A stretch of 6,257 nt of DNA from an archaeon (lineage in GTDB: Archaea > Thermoproteota > Nitrososphaeria > Conexivisphaerales > UBA164), in assembly GCA_021798095.1 (NCBI GenBank), contig JAJZYL010000072.1:1-6257 (forward strand), given 5' to 3'. A program made the translations under genes and the position numbers. Below the pieces are notes generated by a model, which saw only the letters and a program-made list of their open reading frames with translations, had not been told where the DNA came from and did not search any database. Of this stretch, positions 1 to 5,031 are shown one piece after another (within the stretch, counting starts at the first letter, position 1; every line of letters starts with the position of its first letter).

Positions 1-97
1 GGACACCTATCGTAGTATTAGATAACGCCGTCCACTTATATCTACTGGAAACAGGGTGATCATTTGATCTTTCTACCGATGTGGACGGTGTACTCAT
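1..97 (-). CDS. MFS transporter, N-terminal fragment (runs off left edge)
   Basis: Reading the minus strand from the ATG at 97-95 gives 32 open codons to the window edge. The first 18 or so residues are polar (begins MSTPSTSVERSND), followed by YKWTALSNTTIGV just before the edge. From family memory, a short polar N-terminus followed by 'KW..LSNTT.G.LMA.INSSI' is typical of archaeal 14-helix drug/proton-antiporter-like MFS permeases (DHA2 type), where this stretch leads into transmembrane helix 1. The helix itself is outside the window, so substrate and even family rest on about 13 residues. The gene lies on the same strand as the ECF operon and 91 bases after its last stop codon, but a TATA-like element in that gap suggests separate transcription. 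An ATG nine bases upstream (106-104) is in another frame and closes after 15 codons. Confidence 0.6.
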   Translation of the reverse strand, partial: MSTPSTSVERSNDHPVSSRYKWTALSNTTIGV

Positions 98-108
98 GGA
101 CAACCATC

Positions 109-134
109 TCCAAACTAATTATATTTATATATAT
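109..134 (-). promoter_or_regulatory. TATA-like promoter of the MFS gene
   Basis: The minus strand carries TATATATAAATAT at 134-122, centred about 30 bases before the ATG at 97. Archaeal transcription normally starts 22 to 27 bases after the TATA centre, which predicts a start near position 102 and a leader of only a few bases. A GGAG at 112-109 lies 11 bases before the ATG and could act as a ribosome binding site only if transcription starts further upstream. The motif is seen directly; the start point is inferred. Confidence 0.5.
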
Positions 135-188
135 CGTCAAGTTCAACAATTCAAATATCAAGAAAGTAAAGGACTAATCAATATAAAC

Positions 189-920
189 TCAAAGCGTTAC
201 CAAGAAATACATCATGCCTGAGCATATAAATAAGGTAAGCCCAGTCATAATATAATCACCAAGATTAAGCCTTAATTTGTACATAGAAGTCGGAACCTTT
301 ACTGAACCATAACCACGCGCCTCCATCGCTTCCGCCAACTGCTCACTTCTCATAAAGGAATTCACCATCAATGGGATCAGTATTGGAATAAGATTCCTCG
401 CCCATTTTAAAGGGTTCCTTACGTCTACCTGTAACCCCCTTGATTTTTGAGCATCGGCAATTGAGTAGAAATCTAGCATGAGCACTGGCACGAACCTGAC
501 CGCTGTTACAAACGCAAATATAAAGTCCCGTGGTAGTTTCAACCACCTCATTACATATTCAAGCTCATCTGGAGATGTGGTGATGAAGAATGTTGATGAC
601 GCTATAACTATGTTTATGAATCTGACCGCTATGATGCCTGACGCTAAAACACCTAGCCCTACTACATAATTTATTATGAATATGAATATGGCGAAGGGAA
701 TAGTAAATAATGTCAATTTAGTCATCCTTTTTATCACCCTCGCTATAATCGAGACAGATAGGATGAATATGAGTGTTAATACAACACCATATGAATTAGT
801 GCTAATTAAGGAAATAACTATCAGGAATGCCGCCAGTAGAAGTTTTACTCTAGGATCTCTCCTCTGTATTACCGAGCCCCCCCGTCTAAATATAAACCCC
901 TCTATCAAATACGAAGCCAA
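189..920 (-). CDS. ecfT: Energy-coupling factor (ECF) transporter transmembrane T component
   Basis: A 243-residue membrane protein, the scaffold that couples two ATPases to a substrate-binding S subunit in ECF importers of vitamins, metal ions and similar micronutrients. Family features visible: DPRVKL at residues 22-27, hydrophobic segments at about 28-60, 70-112, 131-150, 176-190 and 222-242, and the two coupling-helix motifs facing the ATPases, KSRG (159-162) and EARGYG (200-205). Length is near the usual 230-270. The start is taken as TTG at 920: the codon just upstream is TAA, the next in-frame alternative is another TTG four codons later, and there is no ATG before the DPRVKL motif. 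The start lies inside the upstream ATPase gene, overlapping it by 16 bases, as expected for coupled translation. It is the last gene of the operon. No S subunit follows. Confidence 0.9.
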   Translation of the reverse strand: MASYLIEGFIFRRGGSVIQRRDPRVKLLLAAFLIVISLISTNSYGVVLTLIFILSVSIIARVIKRMTKLTLFTIPFAIFIFIINYVVGLGVLASGIIAVRFINIVIASSTFFITTSPDELEYVMRWLKLPRDFIFAFVTAVRFVPVLMLDFYSIADAQKSRGLQVDVRNPLKWARNLIPILIPLMVNSFMRSEQLAEAMEARGYGSVKVPTSMYKLRLNLGDYIMTGLTLFICSGMMYFLVTL

Positions 921-1711
921 TTATCTTTCACTTCTAACAGCTGATTGATGTCCAATGCGGCTGGCGCCATCCCTATCCTGTTTGATATCTCCGCAAGTTG
1001 CGGCATGATCAGATTAGCGCTTCGAAGTAGCCCTTCATCCACAAATATATCACTAGCTCTCCCATCGCGTACGATCCTCCCGCTGGACATTACAAGTATT
1101 CGTGGTTGAAGTGGCCATATGAACTCAACATCGTGGGTGACTATTATCACGGTTCTTCCAGCAGCATTTGTTTCAACTATAGCCTGATACAGTTTCTTCT
1201 TGTTTATGAAATCTTGTCCAACTGTAGGCTCGTCTAGTACAAGCACCTCTGGTTCCCAGGCCAGTACGGCAGCCATACACACCCTCTTCTTTTCCCCTCC
1301 ACTTAGGGTGAGAGGCGCCCTATCCTTAAGTGCGGTTAAACCGAAGAAGCGCATCATTGTCTCGGCCCGTTCCTTGGCTTTTACATAATCATACCCGAAG
1401 TTCTTTAGTCCAAAGGTTATTTCTTCTTCAACCGTATTCGAGAAGAGCTGATGATCAGAATTTTGGAACACCATACCCACCCTCTTAGATAAGGTTGAAA
1501 CAGTCGCCTTTTTAGTATCTATACCAAACACATAGACGTTCCCAGATGACGGTTTGAGAAGCCCATTTAAGTGCCTTATCAATGTAGTTTTCCCAGCCCC
1601 GTTGGTTCCGACTATAGCTAGTAATTCGCCTTCCCCGATCTTAAGGTTTATCTCTTTTAATGCAACAGTTCCGCTTTTATGTCTAAACGTTACATTTTTG
1701 TATTCGATCAA
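905..1711 (-). CDS. ECF transporter ATP-binding protein (second A component)
   Basis: A 268-residue ABC ATPase of the CbiO/EcfA type that powers import through the neighbouring T subunit. Motifs in order: Walker A GTNGAGKTT (35-43), Q-loop FQNSDHQLF (82-90, the 'FQN.D.Q.F' form typical of ECF ATPases), signature LSGGE (136-140), Walker B VLVLDEPT (156-163) and the switch histidine in VTHD (193). All catalytic residues are present. The C-terminus (about 228-268) resembles the extra CbiO-type C-terminal segment, with P-Q-L-A-E-I-S and a following short helix, and matches that of the neighbouring ATPase in layout. It starts with TTG, whose bases form a 4-base TTGA overlap with the stop of the preceding ATPase. 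Whether it equals EcfA1 or EcfA2 cannot be decided by eye, so no symbol is given. Confidence 0.92.
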   Translation of the reverse strand: MIEYKNVTFRHKSGTVALKEINLKIGEGELLAIVGTNGAGKTTLIRHLNGLLKPSSGNVYVFGIDTKKATVSTLSKRVGMVFQNSDHQLFSNTVEEEITFGLKNFGYDYVKAKERAETMMRFFGLTALKDRAPLTLSGGEKKRVCMAAVLAWEPEVLVLDEPTVGQDFINKKKLYQAIVETNAAGRTVIIVTHDVEFIWPLQPRILVMSSGRIVRDGRASDIFVDEGLLRSANLIMPQLAEISNRIGMAPAALDINQLLEVKDNWLRI

Positions 1712-2532
1712 CGGTGGACAATCTCCCTGATGAATGAATCTATCGTCAGTCGGACATCATCAATGCCAAGAGCCTTTTGAAGTTCTATAAGCGGAGGTAT
1801 TGATATGCCGGAAAGGTAGATAACGGGATCAACTATTACGTCTTTAAGTCGCCCAAAATTCCTTACTTCGCCTTTTGATATAACCAACATTTTATTGGCT
1901 ATAGGGGCCGCCAGCTCTAACCTATGTTCCACGATTATACAGGTAAGCCCCAATTCCTTATTAAGATCCGATATAAGAGCCAGCGTCTCTTTAGCAGTTA
2001 GCGGGTCCAGCAAGCTGGTCGGCTCATCCAATATTAGGATGTTAGGTTTAAGCGCTAGCACTCCAGCTATGGCCGTCCTCTGTTTCTGTCCATCGCTCAA
2101 CTCAAAGGGGGCCATTTTCCTAAGGTCACTTATACCTAGCATGCCGGTTGCCCAAGCGACCCTTTCCCTGATTTCTTCTGATGAAAAGCCCTGGTTTTCC
2201 AGTCCAAAAGCTACATCTCTTTCAACAGAAAAGGCGAAGATCTGATTTTCAGGATTTTGGAAGACGAATCCAATCGACCTAGATAGCTCATTCATCGGTG
2301 TATCTAGAACAGACTTCCCTTCGATCAGCACCTCCCCCTCGTATACTCCATTATACATATGTGGGATCAGGCCATTCATTGCCCTAAGGATGGTCGATTT
2401 CCCACTGCCACTTATTCCAGCTATAAGCAATATATCCCCCTTCTCAACCGAAAAAGATATGTGTTTTACAGCAGCCTCCTTTTCCCCTTCATATATAAAG
2501 GAAAAATCCTTAAATTCTATCACGGCCGTCAT
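1708..2532 (-). CDS. ECF transporter ATP-binding protein (first A component)
   Basis: A 274-residue ABC ATPase, presumably the heterodimer partner of the next gene's product. Motifs: Walker A GISGSGKST (39-47), Q-loop FQNPENQIF (91-99, classical for EcfA), signature LSDGQ (145-149), Walker B ILILDEPT (165-172) and switch histidine in VEHR (203). The signature departs from LSGGQ by an Asp in the third position. The C-terminal segment (about 237-274) ends in a CbiO-type layout (SIPPLIELQKALG, then a short helix). The ATG at 2532 directly abuts the TAG of the upstream phosphoesterase (TAGATG), with AGGGTG 11 bases before it as a possible ribosome binding site. It is the only operon gene with an unambiguous ATG start. 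The two ATPases are clearly different in sequence, which argues for an A-A' heterodimer rather than recent duplication. Confidence 0.92.
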   Translation of the reverse strand: MTAVIEFKDFSFIYEGEKEAAVKHISFSVEKGDILLIAGISGSGKSTILRAMNGLIPHMYNGVYEGEVLIEGKSVLDTPMNELSRSIGFVFQNPENQIFAFSVERDVAFGLENQGFSSEEIRERVAWATGMLGISDLRKMAPFELSDGQKQRTAIAGVLALKPNILILDEPTSLLDPLTAKETLALISDLNKELGLTCIIVEHRLELAAPIANKMLVISKGEVRNFGRLKDVIVDPVIYLSGISIPPLIELQKALGIDDVRLTIDSFIREIVHR

Positions 2533-3516
2533 CTAAACAAGCACCCTAAAAGTCATGCCCACCCCTTCTGCAAGTGTGTTAATTATCAAAGGCTTGACCT
2601 CCCTCCACCCAATTCTAGCATTAAGGGTAGCCGCTGTAGGGTGGCCGCCTCCGTGGCCGTCCAACGTTGTAGCCATAGGTTTTATAACATCTTTCCCTAG
2701 GTGGAGATGTGTTTTTTCATAAAATGACTCACTTGACCTTCCACTAACTCTAAGCCCTTCTCCACCCTTACCTCCTACAAAAGCTACATCAGCTCCCATG
2801 CTTATGAGCCCCCTCGCCGCCGATGCTTGAAAGCTTCCAACCTCACTGATAGCTACTACATAATCACCCAACGCATATAGTTCAACCCTCTTGGCAGATT
2901 TTAGTCGTGCTATACGTTCTGACCTATCCAGCTCATTCCTCAACATCCTTCTGACATCAGTTATACTGACGTATCTGCACAGCCAAGATACTATGGCTAT
3001 TGTCCTACAACTTGCCAGCCTAAGGTTCTGACTATCGAACAACATTCCTGCCATCATGGATCTAGCTGCCGATATGGTAGGTTTTATCCTGAGCCGTCTA
3101 TATAACTCTCCCACAATTTCACATGTTGAGCTTGCGGTTTCGTCTACTAATCTTATATCAAAATCATTAAGGAATTCTATGTTAGGAGGATGATGATCAA
3201 TAATAGCCCTCTTAGATGCCCTCTTGAGCAAATCGGGCCTGTCTAGCATATATGATGACCCGGCATCCAACACTACAGCCAGATGATAATGGCCATTCAG
3301 TTGTTCTGCTAACTTAATCCAATCCCTTATGCTATTTCCAAAGAATTCAGAAGTTAATTTTGATACCGATATTGGAGCAAGTATTTCTGCAACTCCCCCC
3401 ACATATTTAATTAGTTCAGCAAGTGCTATCGCCGCCCCCATCGAATCCATGTCGGCGTTTTTATGTACAAGGAGCAACACCTTTCCATTAAACGATCTCC
3501 TTGAAATATGGTCCAA
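2533..3516 (-). CDS. DHH/DHHA1 family phosphoesterase (nanoRNase/pAp phosphatase-like)
   Basis: A 327-residue protein with the full set of DHH metal-binding motifs: motif I HKNADMDSMG (18-27), motif II VVLDAGS (81-87), motif III IDHHPPN (106-112) and motif IV GMLFDSQ (157-163). A DHHA1 C-terminal substrate domain follows, with GRSS (259-262) and the glycine-rich GHGGGHPTAA (287-296). It is the size of the NrnA type, which cleaves very short RNA or pAp with Mn2+, and has no extra domains of RecJ or GdpP. It is predicted cytosolic. Related archaeal proteins include oligonucleotide exonucleases and possible cyclic dinucleotide phosphodiesterases, so the substrate is open. The start is TTG at 3516, directly after an in-frame TAA; a GTG at 3480 is possible but would leave only five residues before motif I. 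It follows the prenyl synthase by 7 bases and abuts the ATPase gene. Confidence 0.88.
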   Translation of the reverse strand: MDHISRRSFNGKVLLLVHKNADMDSMGAAIALAELIKYVGGVAEILAPISVSKLTSEFFGNSIRDWIKLAEQLNGHYHLAVVLDAGSSYMLDRPDLLKRASKRAIIDHHPPNIEFLNDFDIRLVDETASSTCEIVGELYRRLRIKPTISAARSMMAGMLFDSQNLRLASCRTIAIVSWLCRYVSITDVRRMLRNELDRSERIARLKSAKRVELYALGDYVVAISEVGSFQASAARGLISMGADVAFVGGKGGEGLRVSGRSSESFYEKTHLHLGKDVIKPMATTLDGHGGGHPTAATLNARIGWREVKPLIINTLAEGVGMTFRVLV

Positions 3517-3523
3517 TTAATTA

Positions 3524-4369
3524 TTACTTCGGGGTTAAATGCAAAGGACCGGGTACATCACTTATTAGCGCGAGGATGTGTTCAATGTAAGTCTTGGCAT
3601 CAGAATCGTCCAATTTCTGTAAATGGTTTTGGGCGTTATTAATTAGTGTAATCATATAGTCCTGCAGCTTACCCCTTTCCGCACTATCAAGTACGTTAAT
3701 CAATTCTCCCTTCTTTCCCTGATCCTCTTGGTCATCCCTTATTTGATAAATCAACCCCAACAACTCACCAAACTCCTTCATTTCCTGCCCCATCTCTTCC
3801 CTCTTAGATAGTGCGGCGCCTATTTCACAGGTAGCTGCAAATAGCGAAGCCGTCTTCATTTTGATAACTCTTATATAATCTGCCAACGAAATTTTTCGCT
3901 TTTTCATAAACACGACTTCAATAAGCTCTCCTTGGCTCATCTCTGTGCTGGCGTTGGCTACTGTCTTCATTATATGCTCATTATATTTAGCTAATAGCTC
4001 CATAACCAATCCAAAGGCGAAGTCGGCAGCTATTATTGCCTTATCTCGTCCGTATTTGATATAAAATGGCGAATCATCTCTCCTTGATTTTTCCTTATCT
4101 ATTATATCATCGTGAATAAGTGAAATGGTGTGTAATATTTCGATCGCCTGTGCAGCATCTAATGGATTAACCAAGGTACCACACGCTTCGTTTATCAAGA
4201 GCATGAGTAGAGGTCTCAACCTCTTCCCTCCTTCGACGGTTTTAAGGAAGGGCATAAACAGGCCGTTATTATTATGCCTCTTTAGAGTGTTTATAAGCTC
4301 TGCTTCAAACGTAGGCATCTTATCTGCAGTAAGCTTCATCAATATTGCTTCCTCTTCTTTATAGTTCAA
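3524..4369 (-). CDS. trans-polyprenyl diphosphate synthase (GGPP synthase-like)
   Basis: Condenses isopentenyl diphosphate with an allylic diphosphate to build all-trans isoprenoid chains for archaeal lipids or quinones. Visible motifs: GGKRLRP (47-53), first Asp-rich motif HDDIID (86-91) with the two following arginines (R96, R97), KTASLF (172-177) and second Asp-rich motif YQIRDDQED (208-216). All are in family order. At 281 residues it is shorter than the usual 300-350, mainly at the C-terminus. The residue five before the first Asp is Ile82 (SLIHDD context) rather than the Tyr or Phe common in enzymes that stop at C15 or C20, so a longer product is conceivable. Start is uncertain: TTG at 4369 has GAGG at 4380-4377 with 7-base spacing; ATG at 4339 (residue 11) has GAGG at 4354-4351 with 11-base spacing and suits the predicted transcription start better. 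First gene of the operon. Confidence 0.9.
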   Translation of the reverse strand: MNYKEEEAILMKLTADKMPTFEAELINTLKRHNNNGLFMPFLKTVEGGKRLRPLLMLLINEACGTLVNPLDAAQAIEILHTISLIHDDIIDKEKSRRDDSPFYIKYGRDKAIIAADFAFGLVMELLAKYNEHIMKTVANASTEMSQGELIEVVFMKKRKISLADYIRVIKMKTASLFAATCEIGAALSKREEMGQEMKEFGELLGLIYQIRDDQEDQGKKGELINVLDSAERGKLQDYMITLINNAQNHLQKLDDSDAKTYIEHILALISDVPGPLHLTPK

Positions 4370-4373
4370 CTAT

Positions 4374-4391
4374 CCCCCTCTTAGCGGGGGG
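4374..4391. repeat. GC-rich inverted repeat at the 5' end of the operon
   Basis: CCCCC (4374-4378) and GGGGGG (4386-4391) are separated by 7-8 bases and can form a 5-base-pair G:C stem. In an otherwise AT-rich intergenic region this is conspicuous. In operon orientation the G-rich arm contains the GAGGGGG ribosome binding site of the TTG start at 4369, so the hairpin would cover it if transcription starts upstream. Alternatively it is an operator overlapping the transcription start. Confidence 0.55.
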
Positions 4392-4397
4392 CAGGTC

Positions 4398-4404
4398 ATA
4401 TAAA
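4398..4404 (-). promoter_or_regulatory. TATA-like box of the five-gene operon
   Basis: The minus strand reads TTTATAT at 4404-4398, preceded by an A-rich stretch that could serve as the BRE. Archaeal spacing predicts a transcription start near 4374-4378. That would leave a leader of about 6 bases before the TTG at 4369, or about 36 bases with a GAGG ribosome binding site before the ATG at 4339. No other good TATA-like element was seen close to the gene, apart from an A/T tract at 4434-4450. Confidence 0.55.
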
Positions 4405-4459
4405 TAATTTTTTCATCAATCAATAGGTGTCCCTTTTTTAAATTTTTAATTAGCGGCGG

Positions 4460-4479
4460 AGCCTATATTCTATTAGGCT
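4460..4479. repeat. Inverted repeat AGCCTA-N8-TAGGCT
   Basis: A perfect 6-base stem with an 8-base A/T-rich loop in the divergent intergenic region. It could be a dimeric regulator site or a short hairpin. A stem this short can arise by chance, so the weight comes from its clustering with the adjacent repeats. Confidence 0.4.
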
Positions 4480-4484
4480 ATTTG

Positions 4485-4499
4485 ACGATAAGATATCGT
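4485..4499. repeat. Inverted repeat ACGATA-AGA-TATCGT
   Basis: A perfect 6-base dyad with a 3-base spacer. After one mismatch the symmetry continues as TTT (4481-4483) against AAT (4501-4503) for two of three positions. It lies six bases after the previous inverted repeat. The 15-base size suits a dimeric HTH protein, and the adjacent HTH gene is an obvious candidate binder, but this is inference. Confidence 0.4.
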
Positions 4500-4531
4500 A
4501 AATAATCAGGAGGAAGCTGCGGGTACAATTA

Positions 4532-4557
4532 TCACCATCCCAGTGAACATCTGGTGA
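4532..4557. repeat. Inverted repeat TCACCA-N14-TGGTGA
   Basis: A perfect 6-base stem (4532-4537 with 4552-4557). An alternative, shorter CCAG/CTGG dyad (4540-4543 with 4551-4554) lies within it and shares bases with the right arm, so only one can form at a time. It is located about 110 bases upstream of the HTH gene. Confidence 0.35.
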
Positions 4558-4623
4558 AGCGCTTGCACGCAAACATAAAAATAAGCTTTAAAAATATAAC
4601 GGAACTAAAAACTATAGGATTTA

Positions 4624-4640
4624 GAGGAATGTTTATTTTA
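4624..4640 (+). promoter_or_regulatory. TATA-like promoter of the HTH gene
   Basis: A purine-rich BRE-like GAGGAAT (4624-4630) precedes GTTTATTTTA (4631-4640). The centre at about 4636 predicts a transcription start near 4661-4664, leaving a leader of only a few bases before the ATG at 4669, consistent with near-leaderless translation. No good ribosome binding site is seen; an AGGT at 4653-4656 is weak and 12 bases away. A second A/T-rich element, CTTTAAAAATATA at 4585-4597, could drive a longer transcript. Confidence 0.5.
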
Positions 4641-4668
4641 TGGACCTTAGCAGGTAACTTCAGTAGTT

Positions 4669-5031
4669 ATGAACATCGATTGCGAAGAAGTTGTCAAGAG
4701 CGTGTTGCCGGCTTTCAGGTGTATGATCGCCTCTCACCTAATTCATGATTATAACCTTAGCCAAACTGAAACCGCAAAGCTACTTGAAACTTCTCAGGCA
4801 GTAGTTAGCTATTATATTTCATCTAAGAGAGGCAAGAAGATAGAATATTACTCAAGCTTAGAAGATCTAAAGAACATGGCCATTAAATCAGCGGGACAGC
4901 TCGCCACAGGTCAGACGAAGATGGATCAAGTTAGTGCTAATTTCTGTGAGCTGTGCGTTCAGTTAAGGGCGAAGAAGCTGCTTTTAAAGCAAGCACATCT
5001 TTCAATGTGTCAGGGCCCTTCCCTTACTTGA
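4669..5031 (+). CDS. Small HTH transcriptional regulator with C-terminal CxxC (COG2522-like)
   Basis: A 120-residue protein with an N-terminal DNA-binding domain. The stretch CEEVVKSVLPAFR (5-17) and the HTH at about 31-50 (SQTETAKLLETSQAVVSYYI), followed by SSKRG (51-55), match my memory of the archaeal COG2522 pattern 'PCE..V..VLPA.R', 'LSQ.E.A.LL..TQ.AVS.Y', 'KRG'. The C-terminal half is helical-looking and has CELC (93-96) plus Cys114; relatives often have a cysteine cluster here, suggesting metal or Fe-S binding or redox sensing. ATG at 4669 is chosen because an in-frame TAG lies at 4648-4650 and the conserved region begins at once. It is divergent from the prenyl synthase/ECF operon, making it a candidate local regulator, and its 3' end overlaps the convergent proA by 22 bases. 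Confidence 0.85.
   Translation: MNIDCEEVVKSVLPAFRCMIASHLIHDYNLSQTETAKLLETSQAVVSYYISSKRGKKIEYYSSLEDLKNMAIKSAGQLATGQTKMDQVSANFCELCVQLRAKKLLLKQAHLSMCQGPSLT

Larger units (their letters stand above)
4370..4668. other. Divergent intergenic region with two promoters and several inverted repeats
   Basis: About 300 bases between the divergent prenyl synthase and HTH genes. It holds a TATA-like box for each direction, an A/T tract at 4434-4450 and four short inverted repeats listed separately. I found no convincing open reading frame, tRNA (no T-arm consensus) or C/D box RNA (no adequate pair of C and D boxes). The GC-richer stretch at about 4505-4570 lies between the A/T-rich promoter zones and is not explained by either promoter. 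Confidence 0.6.

Noticed and set aside
3..59. Plus-strand open frame at the left edge ending in a TGA, a possible C-terminus of another gene
   Set aside because: It is only 18 codons and lies antisense to the better-supported MFS frame, which has recognisable residues and a promoter.
145..188. T-rich minus-strand stretch after the T component as a terminator
   Set aside because: The runs are only three bases long and interrupted, with no hairpin, so they cannot be told apart from ordinary AT-rich spacer.
4374..4412. G:C hairpin followed by a T-run on the plus strand, resembling an intrinsic terminator
   Set aside because: No plus-strand gene ends upstream of it, the T-run is about 15 bases after the stem, and the site sits at the operon's predicted transcription start on the other strand.
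1..4432. GGACACCTAT at 1-10 repeated inverted at 4423-4432
   Set aside because: A 10-base match between two sites is expected several times by chance in a window of this size, and the flanks do not match.
4485..4545. Minus-strand GTGATAA followed by CTGA, resembling C and D boxes of a guide RNA
   Set aside because: The C box has a mismatch, there is no matching C'/D' pair, and the spacing is not that of archaeal C/D RNAs.
4554..4748. Plus-strand 64-codon frame starting with GTG in the divergent intergenic region
   Set aside because: Its second half lies in the HTH gene in another frame, it has no recognisable motif, and it has no good ribosome binding site.
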